64,000 nucleotides of DNA from Microbacterium sp. (GTDB taxonomy: Bacteria; Actinomycetota; Actinomycetes; Actinomycetales; Microbacteriaceae), in NCBI RefSeq assembly GCF_031179285.1, contig NZ_JAPSHY010000006.1, positions 97,805 through 161,804 of the forward strand. The letters run 5' to 3'. The notes under the pieces are model-generated. The model was not told the DNA's origin and did no database searches. It worked only from the letters and a program-made list of their open reading frames with translations. Of this stretch, positions 35,178 to 42,817 are shown piece by piece (within the stretch, counting starts at the first letter, position 1; each line of letters begins with the position of its first letter). A program made the translations under genes and the position numbers.

Positions 35178-35978
35178 TCAGGACGGCGAAGCGTCCCACC
35201 CCTCCTGCGCCGTCTCGCAGTTCTCACGGAAGACGTACTGCGAGACGAGGCGGCGCTCACTGCTCGACCAGTCGATGGCGGGCCGGCGCTGCTCGGGCGG
35301 CACGTAGCCGAGCCGGTACACGGCCATGAGCTCGAGGTCGTCCGGTACGCGCAGAAGGCTCACGATCTCGTCCCACCTGCCCGGAACCTCCATCGGGAAC
35401 GAGATGAACTGAATGCCCATACCGAGCTCGACCGTCGTCAGCCAGATGTTCTCCATGGCGGCCCCCATGCTGAACACCGAATAGAACGACGAGAGCTGGC
35501 CCGGCCGGTACTCGCTCCGGTCGAGCATGACCCCGAGCAGCAGCGGCGAGCCGGCCACGAGCCTGCGATTCTCCGCACCCAGAGTCTTCGGCACCCCGAA
35601 CGTGTTCATCAGGGTCTGCCCGCGCTTGGTGAACACCTGGCTGGTGAAGGGCCGAAGCGCTGCGGGCAGCTTGTCGAACAGCATCCCGCTGCGCTTCTCG
35701 TCCATCTCGGCCTGGCTGAACCGGAAGTAGGGCTTGTACCTCTCGAAGAAGGTGCCGTTCGACATCGCCTCGGTCATGCTCTCACCGGAGATCCGTGCGA
35801 TCTGCTCGATCGTGTCGCGATTCTCGATGACGACGAAGCGCCACGGCTGACTGTTCAGCTGCGAGGGCGCGCGGCCCGCGGCCTCCAGGAGCAGTCGCTG
35901 ATGCTCCTCGGAGACGGGGTCGGGCAGGAACGGTCCGTTCGTGGTCTTGCGGCGGCGGATGGCGTCGAGCAGTTCCAT
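35178..35978 (-). CDS. Nitroreductase family protein
   Basis: 266-residue FMN enzyme of the NfsB/nitroreductase fold, reducing quinones, nitro compounds or related substrates with NAD(P)H. Visible are the N-terminal [15 protein letters not shown] (Arg residues for FMN phosphate), [18 protein letters not shown], and the late [20 protein letters not shown] helix that lines FMN, followed by [14 protein letters not shown]. It overlaps or abuts the small membrane-protein gene upstream. The ATG at 35978 has GGAAG at good spacing; a GTG at 35984 that would overlap the neighbour's stop is the alternative. Confidence 0.9.
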   Translation of the reverse strand: MELLDAIRRRKTTNGPFLPDPVSEEHQRLLLEAAGRAPSQLNSQPWRFVVIENRDTIEQIARISGESMTEAMSNGTFFERYKPYFRFSQAEMDEKRSGMLFDKLPAALRPFTSQVFTKRGQTLMNTFGVPKTLGAENRRLVAGSPLLLGVMLDRSEYRPGQLSSFYSVFSMGAAMENIWLTTVELGMGIQFISFPMEVPGRWDEIVSLLRVPDDLELMAVYRLGYVPPEQRRPAIDWSSSERRLVSQYVFRENCETAQEGWDASPS

Positions 35979-35980
35979 GG

Positions 35981-36355
35981 TCACTTCCGGTCGGCGGGAC
36001 GAAGCGAGCGCACGAGGCCCGCGATGATGAAGGGGGCGGCGGCGAGAGCGACGAGCGGATGCCGGCGGGTGTGGGTTCCGGCATACGGGATCGCCGCGAG
36101 CGGTACCGCTGCGGGCAGGAGCGCGAGCCCTGCTTGCCGCCCGGCGCTACCGGGTCCTGTCCACCAGGCAGCGCTGATCGCGGCCGCGGTCGTCGTGCAG
36201 GTCGCGATGTACAGGGCGTGATGCAGCCAGCGGAAGCGGGTGGTGTCGATGACCCTGGCCGCGACTGCCGCTCCCAGTGCGCAGTTCGCGACGTAGGCCG
36301 CGGTGGCCCCGATGAACAGCCGCGCCGGGTCGCGGCGTCGGAGTCGGTGGCTCAT
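35981..36355 (-). CDS. Hypothetical four-helix membrane protein
   Basis: 124-residue protein of no family I recognise. After a basic start ([13 protein letters not shown]) there are about four hydrophobic segments: [57 protein letters not shown] and [16 protein letters not shown]; it ends in RSLRPADRK. The basic N-terminus suggests that end is cytoplasmic. It is directly followed by the nitroreductase gene, so the two are probably co-expressed, but no functional link is evident. Confidence 0.7.
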   Translation of the reverse strand: MSHRLRRRDPARLFIGATAAYVANCALGAAVAARVIDTTRFRWLHHALYIATCTTTAAAISAAWWTGPGSAGRQAGLALLPAAVPLAAIPYAGTHTRRHPLVALAAAPFIIAGLVRSLRPADRK

Positions 36356-36418
36356 GCGTCGACCCTATGCCAGCGATGATCTCCCGGGGCGGCCCCCACC
36401 CCGCGACATTGAAAGTGC

Positions 36419-36456
36419 GCAAAGTGCTCGATACCCGCAGATTTCGAGCACTTTGC
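36419..36456. repeat. Intergenic inverted repeat / terminator-like hairpin
   Basis: GCAAAGTGCTCGA (36419-36431) and TCGAGCACTTTGC (36444-36456) are perfect 13-bp inverted arms around a 12-nt loop. With three further paired bases outside, 16 of 17 match. It is notably A+T-rich for this genome. It lies 29 nt past the stop of the MerR gene and may terminate it, or be a dispersed repeat element. Confidence 0.7.
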
Positions 36457-36484
36457 ACACTGTGAAACGACCGGAGGAGCCGGC

Positions 36485-37267
36485 CTAGAGGTTCGCCTCC
36501 GCGTACACGCGAAGGGCGTCGCGGACGAACTCCGCGCCACGGGTCCCGCCGTCAGCGGTGGCGTAGTTGGCGCCGAAGCGCGGGTCGGCGACGTACATCT
36601 CGCCGAGACCGATCACGTAGGCCTTGACGTCTCCGCCCGGAACGGACGCGGGTGTGCTGGGCACCCCGGTGAGCCACTCGACGTGGCGACGAGCCACGTC
36701 CTGCGCCTCAGCGGATGCCGCATCGATGCCGCTCTCGGCGGCGGCGATCCAGTCTCGTCCGAGGTCGGATACGCGCTGCTGCCATTCGGCACGCTCGGCA
36801 TCCGTCATACCCCGCCACCAGCGGTCGCCGTCGGCGTAGGCCTTCTCGCCCCAGCGCTCCTCGACCTCCTGCTTGTGCTGCGTGTGGTCGAAGCCGTCGA
36901 ACATGTTCTCTGCCATGAGGTTCTCACCTCCTTTCAATGCGTTGAGGGTGGATTCGACCGACGCGATCTGACGCGACAGCCGGGTCTGCTCCTCGCGCAG
37001 CAGCGCGAGGTGGGTCTCGAGGGCGGATGACTCGCTCCGCTCTTTCGCGAGCACATCCCCGATCTGCGGGAGACCGAGCCCGAGCTCGCGCAGCAGCAGG
37101 ATGCGCTGCAGCCTGATGAGCGCCTGCTCGTCGTAGTGCCGGTACCCGTTCGGGGCGATGCGCGACGGCGGCAGCAGGCCGATGTCGTCGTAGTGACGCA
37201 GCGTCCTGCTCGTGGTTCCCGCGAGGCGGGCGATCTCCTGGATCGACCAGTCACGTGTGTCGAGCAT
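36485..37267 (-). CDS. TipA-like MerR-family regulator (TipAL form)
   Basis: 260-residue MerR regulator. The winged-helix domain (residues 5-75: WSIQEIARLAGTTSRTLRHY, then GYRHYDEQALIRLQRILLLR) leads into a long dimerisation helix (about 76-110) and a C-terminal TipAS-type drug-binding domain (118-260, with HKQEVEERWG and WWRGMTDAER). Streptomyces TipA binds thiopeptides and other multidrug ligands. The ATG at 37267 has AAAGGAGAGG. An internal ATG at codon 118, with a near-perfect ribosome site, would give a separate 143-residue TipAS-like protein, as in Streptomyces. The promoter has the 19-nt spacer and dyad typical of MerR autoregulation. Confidence 0.93.
   Translation of the reverse strand: MLDTRDWSIQEIARLAGTTSRTLRHYDDIGLLPPSRIAPNGYRHYDEQALIRLQRILLLRELGLGLPQIGDVLAKERSESSALETHLALLREEQTRLSRQIASVESTLNALKGGENLMAENMFDGFDHTQHKQEVEERWGEKAYADGDRWWRGMTDAERAEWQQRVSDLGRDWIAAAESGIDAASAEAQDVARRHVEWLTGVPSTPASVPGGDVKAYVIGLGEMYVADPRFGANYATADGGTRGAEFVRDALRVYAEANL
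36914..36934 (-). promoter_or_regulatory. Internal ribosome site and ATG for TipAS-like product
   Basis: On the minus strand AAAGGAGGTGA (36924-36934) is followed after 7 nt by an in-frame ATG (36916-36914). It is among the strongest ribosome sites in the window although it lies inside a coding region. The product from 36916 to 36485 would be 143 residues, close to the 144 of Streptomyces TipAS. Confidence 0.75.
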
Positions 37268-37300
37268 CAGCCTCTCCTTTCATGAGCACGCGTGAAATCC

Positions 37301-37331
37301 ACGATAGAAGTTGACGCCGCGTCAATGTCAA
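37301..37331 (-). promoter_or_regulatory. MerR-type promoter with 19-nt spacer and dyad
   Basis: On the minus strand -35 TTGACA (37326-37331) and -10 TATCGT (37301-37306) are separated by 19 nt, and the spacer contains the perfect 15-nt dyad TTGACGCGGCGTCAA (37311-37325). This over-long spacer with central dyad is the hallmark of promoters twisted into activity by MerR proteins, implying autoactivation of the TipA-like gene. Confidence 0.8.
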
Positions 37332-37372
37332 CCGCGGATTGGAAAAGAATTCACCCCGGCTTTCGGCTAAAT

Positions 37373-37414
37373 CGAGATATATCGTGTTACGCTGACCAAA
37401 CACGATATATCGTG
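37373..37414 (+). promoter_or_regulatory. Double palindromic operator and promoter of DUF4097-padR operon
   Basis: CACGATATATCGTG (37401-37414) is a perfect 14-bp palindrome; CGAGATATATCGTG (37373-37386) matches it at 12 of 14 positions, centre-to-centre 28 bp. Between them lies a likely -10, TACGCT (37388-37393). PadR, encoded second in the operon, is the natural ligand. Confidence 0.7.
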
Positions 37415-37440
37415 ATCTACCGATACAGGAGAATCTGACA

Positions 37441-38279
37441 TGACCGAGAAGTGGCTCATCGCCCCCGGCGAGGAACGCGTCATCGACATCGAGTCCGCGA
37501 CGCGCCTCAAGGTGGGCCTCGTCGGCGGGCAGGTCGACATCATCGCCCACGACGAACCGGGCATCCGCATCGAGGTGCACGGCGTCACCATCAAGGACCT
37601 CCGGGTCGAATCCCACGGCGGAGAGGTCGAGATCGACCACCCCCAGCTGGGCTGGGACAACTTCCTCGAGGTGTTCCGCAACTTCGGCTCGGGCGGGCCC
37701 CGTGCCGAGGTGAGCGTCGCCGTTCCGCGGTCGATCGCGCTGAACCTCGGCGTCGTCAGCGCCGGCGCGCTCGTGTCAGGCATCCGCAACGACGCACGCC
37801 TGAGCACGGTCTCGGGCGACATCATCGTCGACACCCTGATCGGTGACCTCACCGTGAACTCCGTCTCGGGCGACGTGCAGGTGCGCGGTCTCACCGGATC
37901 CCTCACCGCCAACAGCGTCTCGGGTGACGTGGCGGTGACCGGCGCAGTGCGCAAGGCGACGATCGACACCGTCTCCGGCTCCGCCCTCGTCGACGCCGCC
38001 GGAGATGTGAACACCATCAACCTGAACACGGTGGCGGGCTCCAGCACCGTTCGCCTCGACGAGACGCTCCCGGCCAACTACGTTGCCCGCTCGCTGAGCG
38101 GACGCATCCTCATCGACGGTGTCGAGCGCAACTCCTCGGGGCCCAGCAACTACACCGGGTCCACCGGCGAGCTGTCCGGTCGTTTCGTCGACGTGCGCGC
38201 GAACTCGGTGTCGGGATCGATCACCGTGCTGCGCCGTGCCACGGCATCCGCCGCTGATGACGCGGAGTGGGAATCATGA
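37441..38279 (+). CDS. DUF4097 beta-strand repeat protein
   Basis: 279-residue protein without signal peptide or membrane segment. It consists of the DUF4097 beta-solenoid pattern: short repeated strands with recurring SVSGD turns (LSTVSGDIIVDTLIGDLTVN, SVSGDVQVRGL, SVSGDVAVTG, TVSGSALVD). The molecular role of the family is unknown; it is frequently encoded with regulators, as here, overlapping the padR gene by 4 nt (ATGA). The ATG at 37441 has AGGAGA 8 nt upstream. Expression is probably repressed through the double palindrome directly before the gene. Confidence 0.88.
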
Positions 38280-38905
38280 GCCCCGCAGTCTTCTCGCACG
38301 GCGATCTGCGCCTGTACCTGCTGTCGCTGCTCTCGGAATCTCCGCAGCACGGCTACGGCATCATCCAGGCGCTGACCGATCGCACCGGCGGCACCTACAC
38401 GCCCAGCGCAGGCACCATCTACCCTCGGCTCGCCAAGCTCGAGGAGGAGGGCCTGGTCACGAAGACGGTCGACGGTCGTACGACGATCTACTCGATCACC
38501 GACGCCGGTCGAGCCGAGCTCTCGGCTCGCGAGGGTGATCTCGCCGGCATCGAATCCGACCTCGCCGACTCGGTGCGCCTGATCGCCAACGAGGTCCGTC
38601 AGAGCGTGCAGGACGCGATGAAGAGCCTGCGGGCCGATCTGAAGGCGGCCGAACGCGACGAACGGGACTCCGCGAAGACCCGGCCGAAGTCCGCAGCGAG
38701 CGACGCTCGCTCGGCGAGCCGGGAGGAGCTTCACCGCGCGGATGCCGTCATCAACGCGTTCCGCGCCCGCGCGCGCACGGACCTCCGCACCCACGTCGCA
38801 CGCGGCGGGTCGCTGCCCGCATCCGTCGTCACCGAGCTCGAGAACGCGCTCGATGCCGCCGCCCGCAGGGTCACCGTGGCCCTGCAGGAACTCAGCGGGC
38901 ACTGA
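38276..38905 (+). CDS. PadR-family transcriptional regulator
   Basis: 209-residue repressor. The PadR winged helix is clear: LRLYLLSLLSESPQHGYGII, then TPSAGTIYPRLAKLEEEGLV and a beta wing TKTVDGRTTIYSITDAGRAE (about residues 8-85). A long helical C-terminal part (90-209), richly charged, probably dimerises; it is longer than in minimal PadR proteins. The ATG overlaps the stop of the DUF4097 gene, so both are made from one mRNA and the protein presumably controls its own operon. The inducing signal is unknown; phenolics and cell-envelope stress are known for relatives. Confidence 0.92.
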   Translation: MSPAVFSHGDLRLYLLSLLSESPQHGYGIIQALTDRTGGTYTPSAGTIYPRLAKLEEEGLVTKTVDGRTTIYSITDAGRAELSAREGDLAGIESDLADSVRLIANEVRQSVQDAMKSLRADLKAAERDERDSAKTRPKSAASDARSASREELHRADAVINAFRARARTDLRTHVARGGSLPASVVTELENALDAAARRVTVALQELSGH

Positions 38906-38938
38906 CGCTCCGCGCGCCGAGCGTTCCCAGAACAGGAA

Positions 38939-38991
38939 GAGCGCCCCGGATCCGGACGAATCACATCGATTCCGCCTGATGCGGGGCGCTC
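38939..38991. terminator. Stem-loop between padR and universal stress gene
   Basis: GAGCGCCCC (38939-38947) and GGGGCGCTC (38983-38991) pair around a 35-nt loop that itself contains the palindrome CCGGATCCGG. It lies between convergent genes and is followed by CTGCTGTTT on the plus strand. Confidence 0.6.
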
Positions 38992-39020
38992 CTGCTGTTT
39001 CAGGACCGCGGCCCGCGCGC

Positions 39021-39563
39021 CTACTCGGGCCAGATCTCCTTTTGGTCGTCGGGGACCGACTCCCCCAGCGGCACGACGAGGATCGAGCGGTGCTGGCGGT
39101 GCGCGAGGCGGGCGGCGACCGATCCGGTGAAGAACTCGCGGATCGACTCGCCGATGCCGCGCTTGCGCGTGCCGACGACGATCAGCTGAGCGTCGACCTT
39201 GTTCGCCAGCTTCTTGATCGCGAGCGCCGGGTCGCCGACGAGCTGCCGCGCGGTCCAGGTGAGGCCCGTCCCGTCGAGCACGGCCGCCGCCTCGGATTGA
39301 ACGGTCTCGAACTCGGCCGCACCGACGTCGAGATTGAGGTCGATGGGAGCCGAGTGCGCATACCCGTCGGGGTCCTCGTAGGTGATGAAGCGCGCGACGT
39401 CGACGTGCGTGACGATGAGCGGGGCGTTCAGCAACCGAGCGAAGCGTGCCGCCTCGTCGAGCACATGGCGCGCCTGCCCCGGCACCATCCCGACGATCAC
39501 GGCTCTCTGCAGCGCTGCGTTCTGAGCCGCTTCATCGGACGGAGTGGAAGTGCTGTCTGTCAT
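39021..39563 (-). CDS. Universal stress protein (UspA family, ATP-binding type)
   Basis: 180-residue single Usp domain. It begins after a short polar tail with AVIVGMVPGQARHVLDEAAR and PLIVTHVDV, and ends with the nucleotide motif VVGTRKRGIGESIREFFTGS, matching the G-x2-G-x9-G-S/T ATP-binding pattern, then ILVVPLG. It probably binds ATP and acts in stress or dormancy responses. The ATG at 39563 follows AAGGGAAC; six codons upstream another start is possible. The short A+T-rich stretch upstream (39605-39640) contains repeated TAGCAT elements that may be the promoter. Confidence 0.88.
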   Translation of the reverse strand: MTDSTSTPSDEAAQNAALQRAVIVGMVPGQARHVLDEAARFARLLNAPLIVTHVDVARFITYEDPDGYAHSAPIDLNLDVGAAEFETVQSEAAAVLDGTGLTWTARQLVGDPALAIKKLANKVDAQLIVVGTRKRGIGESIREFFTGSVAARLAHRQHRSILVVPLGESVPDDQKEIWPE

Positions 39564-39711
39564 GAGGATCGTTCCCTTCACCTGCCTGGCGGCGGCCGGA
39601 TGCCCTTATGCGCATGCTATTCTGAATGCTACTCTTACCGGCCGCGCGCCGGTGTCGTGATGCATCGGGCCCCTCATCGCCCGCCGCTTAACTCGTAAGG
39701 GGGTCTCGCGC

Positions 39712-39900
39712 ATGGGCCGTGGCCGTCAGAAGGCGAAGCACACAAAGATCGCCCGCGAACTCAAGTCGTACAGTCCGTCGGTGAACTACTCGGCGCTGGA
39801 GCGTGAACTCGCGCACCCCAGCGACGACGAGAACGCCTACGTCGACAAGTGGGCCGACGAATACGAAGACGAAGACGAAGACGAGCTCGAAAAGGCTTAG
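39712..39900 (+). CDS. DUF3073 family protein
   Basis: 62-residue actinobacterial conserved protein. The basic start MGRGRQKAKHTKIARELKSY and the core SPSVNYSALERELAHP are the DUF3073 signature; the C-terminus is extremely acidic (EYEDEDEDELEKA). The charge split suggests nucleic-acid or ribosome contact, but no role is established. GGGGG lies upstream of the ATG as a weak ribosome site, and a strong terminator follows, so it is a single-gene transcript. Confidence 0.92.
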   Translation: MGRGRQKAKHTKIARELKSYSPSVNYSALERELAHPSDDENAYVDKWADEYEDEDEDELEKA

Positions 39901-39915
39901 TCACCCGTCCGACGA

Positions 39916-39936
39916 CCCCCGTGCCACGCACGGGGG
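39916..39936 (+). terminator. Intrinsic terminator of the DUF3073 gene
   Basis: CCCCCGTGC (39916-39924), 3-nt loop, GCACGGGGG (39928-39936), then TTTCGT. It starts 16 nt after the stop codon. Confidence 0.9.
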
Positions 39937-39992
39937 TTTCGTCGTACTCGGATGCCGACTCACCCGCCGACCACATCGACGGACGTCTCTGC

Positions 39993-41324
39993 TCACCATC
40001 GGCCGTGGCGCTGCTCCCACTCGTCTTCGATCGTGCGCCGGCGTCCGACGATGACCCCGAACGGGATCGAGATCACGAGCACCGCGGCCACGACGATGAG
40101 CGGCACGGTCCAATCCTCCGTCGCATCGTGAACGACGCCGACGAGCACGGGGAACGCCGCGGCGCCGATGTATCCCACGCTCTGCACGAAACTGCTGAGC
40201 GCGACCGCGCTCTCGGCGGTCCGGGCTCGGATGCTGATGAGCACCAGTGACAGCGGGAACATGGCACCGACGACGCCGAAGAGAGCGATCCACAGCCATG
40301 CCAGTACCGGCGAGGGGGCGAGGATGAGTCCGGCGAGGCCGAGGAGGCCCGCACCGACGGCGACGAGGAACAGCGGCCGCGTCGCCTGGAAGCGCACGAC
40401 GAGGACCGGCACGAGCAGCGATGCCGGCAGCCCCATGAAGGCGAACAGCGACAGCAGGAGCCCCGCGACAGGAGCCGTCACTCCGGCGCGATCGACGAGC
40501 ATCGTCGGCAGCCAGGCGAAGGACACATAGGCCATCGTCGACGATGTTCCGAACACGAATGCGATCGCCCAGGCGAGCGGAAGCCGAGCCAGCCGGGCGA
40601 AGATCCGGGAACTCGCCGGTGCGACGGCGATGGGTCCGGTGGACAGCGACGCAGGGTCGTCCTCGGGGGCGGCGCCCGCCGATGGCCGGAATCGCGGCTC
40701 GTCGGCCGCTCCGTCGCCCTCCGCGCTGAGACGCCGGGAGGGCACTCTGCGTTCACGCGGGGTCATGAGAATCCACGGGATCAGGCCCGCGAAGGCGAAG
40801 ACGCCCCACATCGCCAGCGACACCCGCCAGTTCGCGGCGTCAGCCACCGGCACGGCCGCGAGAGGCGGGATGAACGTCGACAGCGCCATCGCCGTCGTGT
40901 ACAGCGTCATCATCAGACCGAGCCGGTCGGGGAAGTGCTTCTTCACCAGGGGCGGCAGCAGAATGTTGCCCATTCCGACACCGGCGAAGATCAGGGTCGT
41001 CGTCAGCAGCAGCGTGAGGGCGTCGACGGACAGTCCGCGAAGGATCAGGCCGACGGCGATCGCCACCAGTGCGACGATCGTCACCCGCTCAAGACCGAGC
41101 CGGCGCTCCAGGAGCGGCGTGAGCAGTCCGAAGACGGCGAAGCAGACCGGAGGGGCGGTGCCGATCAACCCCACGACCGCCGACGACAGCGTGAAGTCGG
41201 CTGCGATGTGGTCGATGAGCGGCGAGAGGGAAGCGACGGCGGAGCGCAGCGAGAACGCGCAGAGCAGGATGCCGAGCAGCGCCAGAGCGCGCCCAGCCCA
41301 CAGCGGCCGCGCGGGCGGCGTCAC
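39993..41324 (-). CDS. MFS transporter, CynX/NimT-like
   Basis: 443-residue 12-helix major facilitator. The opening ALALLGILLCAFSLRSAVASLSP with the Arg-containing TM1 and the phrase FTLSSAVVGLIGTAPPVCFA resemble the CynX/NimT (cyanate and nitroimidazole) branch. A central cytoplasmic loop of about 50 residues (ERRVPSRRLSAEGDG onward) separates the halves. Its GTG start at 41324 overlaps the stop of purF by 4 nt, so it is the last gene of the purM-purF transcript. A nucleobase or organic anion substrate is imaginable from the context but unproven. Confidence 0.87.
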   Translation of the reverse strand: MTPPARPLWAGRALALLGILLCAFSLRSAVASLSPLIDHIAADFTLSSAVVGLIGTAPPVCFAVFGLLTPLLERRLGLERVTIVALVAIAVGLILRGLSVDALTLLLTTTLIFAGVGMGNILLPPLVKKHFPDRLGLMMTLYTTAMALSTFIPPLAAVPVADAANWRVSLAMWGVFAFAGLIPWILMTPRERRVPSRRLSAEGDGAADEPRFRPSAGAAPEDDPASLSTGPIAVAPASSRIFARLARLPLAWAIAFVFGTSSTMAYVSFAWLPTMLVDRAGVTAPVAGLLLSLFAFMGLPASLLVPVLVVRFQATRPLFLVAVGAGLLGLAGLILAPSPVLAWLWIALFGVVGAMFPLSLVLISIRARTAESAVALSSFVQSVGYIGAAAFPVLVGVVHDATEDWTVPLIVVAAVLVISIPFGVIVGRRRTIEDEWEQRHGRW

Positions 41325-42811
41325 GAGGTCTGGGATCCCTCGACCCAGGCGAGGTACTCGTCGGAGACGGTGCCGGTCACGTAGCGTCCGTCGAAGCAGC
41401 TCATATCGAGGTCGGTGATGCTTGAGCCCTCGATGATCGCCGCCCTGAGGTCGTCGACCTCCTGATAGACGAGGTGATCGCAGCCGAGCTCCGCCGCGAT
41501 CTCGGGGATCGTCCGGTTATGTGCGATCAACTCGTGCCGCGACGGCATGTTGATGCCGTAGACGTGAGGATGCCGCACCGGTGGTGCCGCAGAGGCGAAC
41601 GTCACCGACTTCGCACCGGCATCCCTGGCCATCTGGATGATCTGCTTCGAGGTGGTGCCCCGCACGATCGAGTCATCGATGAGCAGCACGTTCTTGCCCT
41701 GGAACTCCGTCGACATCGCATTGAGCTTCTGCCGCACGCTCTTCTTGCGCACCGCCTGTCCCGGCATGATGAAGGTGCGACCGACATAGCGGTTCTTGTA
41801 GAAGCCCTCGCGGTACTCGATGCCGAGCTTGCGCGCGACCTCCATGGCGGCCGGGCGCGAGGAGTCGGGGATCGGCATGACCACGTCGATCTTGTCCATC
41901 GGCACGTGCTTGGCGATCGTGTCGGCGAGGCGGTCACCCATCCGGAGCCGCGATTCGTAGACCGAGATGCCGTTCATGACCGAGTCGGGCCGTGCGAGAT
42001 AGACGTACTCGAACGCGCACGGGGTCAGCGTCGGCTGGGCGGCGCACTGCTTGCTGTGCAGCCGGCCGTCGTTGGTGATGAAGACCGCCTCGCCCGGCTC
42101 GATCTCACGGACGACCTCGTAGTCACCGTTCTCGAGCACGAGAGACTCGCTCGTCACGACCCATTCGTCACCGCTCTCGGCGGCGTCGATCGAGCCCTCG
42201 GCGGTGGCACGGCTCTTGCGGTGACCGAGGATGAGCGGGCGGATGCCGAACGGATCGCGGAAGGCGAGCAGACCGTACCCGGCGATCACCGCGATGACGG
42301 CGTAGGCACCCTCGATGCGCTCGTGGGTACGAGCGACGGCCTCGAAGACGCGCTCCGGATCGAGGTCGACGGCCGAGGTCGTCGACTGCAGTTCGCCGGC
42401 GAGCACGTTCAGCAGCAGTTCGGTGTCGCTCGAGGAGTTGAGGTGGCGGCGATCGCGCTGGGCCATCTCGGCGGTGAGTTCACGCGTGTTGGTGAGGTTG
42501 CCGTTGTGGATGAGGATGATGCCGTACGGCGCGTTCACGTAGAACGGCTGCATCTCCTCCTCGCTCGATGCCGTGCCCTTCGTGGCGTAACGCACGTGCC
42601 CGAGCCCGACATTGCCGAGCAATGAGCGCATGTCGCGGGTGCGGAAGGCCTCTCGCACCATCCCCTGCGCCTTCGCGTTGTGCATGACGCCGTTCGGCTC
42701 CGCCGTGGCGATGCCCGTCGCGTCCTGGCCGCGATGCTGCAGCAGCAGGAGCGCGTCGTAGATGTCCTGATTGACCGGGGCTGTCCCCACCATTCCGACG
42801 ATGCCGCACAT
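41321..42811 (-). CDS. purF: Amidophosphoribosyltransferase
   Basis: 496-residue enzyme catalysing the first step of purine synthesis: PRPP + glutamine to 5-phosphoribosylamine. The sequence MCGIVGMVG puts the nucleophilic Cys at position 2 directly after the initiator, with no propeptide. The glutaminase domain has LQHRGQDATGIAT, GLGHVRYATKG and HNGNLTN; the phosphoribosyltransferase domain has the PRPP loop VLLIDDSIVRGTTS. It starts 6 nt after the purM stop codon with only a distant GGAG, suggesting translational coupling, and overlaps the next MFS gene. Confidence 0.97.
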   Translation of the reverse strand: MCGIVGMVGTAPVNQDIYDALLLLQHRGQDATGIATAEPNGVMHNAKAQGMVREAFRTRDMRSLLGNVGLGHVRYATKGTASSEEEMQPFYVNAPYGIILIHNGNLTNTRELTAEMAQRDRRHLNSSSDTELLLNVLAGELQSTTSAVDLDPERVFEAVARTHERIEGAYAVIAVIAGYGLLAFRDPFGIRPLILGHRKSRATAEGSIDAAESGDEWVVTSESLVLENGDYEVVREIEPGEAVFITNDGRLHSKQCAAQPTLTPCAFEYVYLARPDSVMNGISVYESRLRMGDRLADTIAKHVPMDKIDVVMPIPDSSRPAAMEVARKLGIEYREGFYKNRYVGRTFIMPGQAVRKKSVRQKLNAMSTEFQGKNVLLIDDSIVRGTTSKQIIQMARDAGAKSVTFASAAPPVRHPHVYGINMPSRHELIAHNRTIPEIAAELGCDHLVYQEVDDLRAAIIEGSSITDLDMSCFDGRYVTGTVSDEYLAWVEGSQTS

Positions 42812-42817
42812 GGGGTA

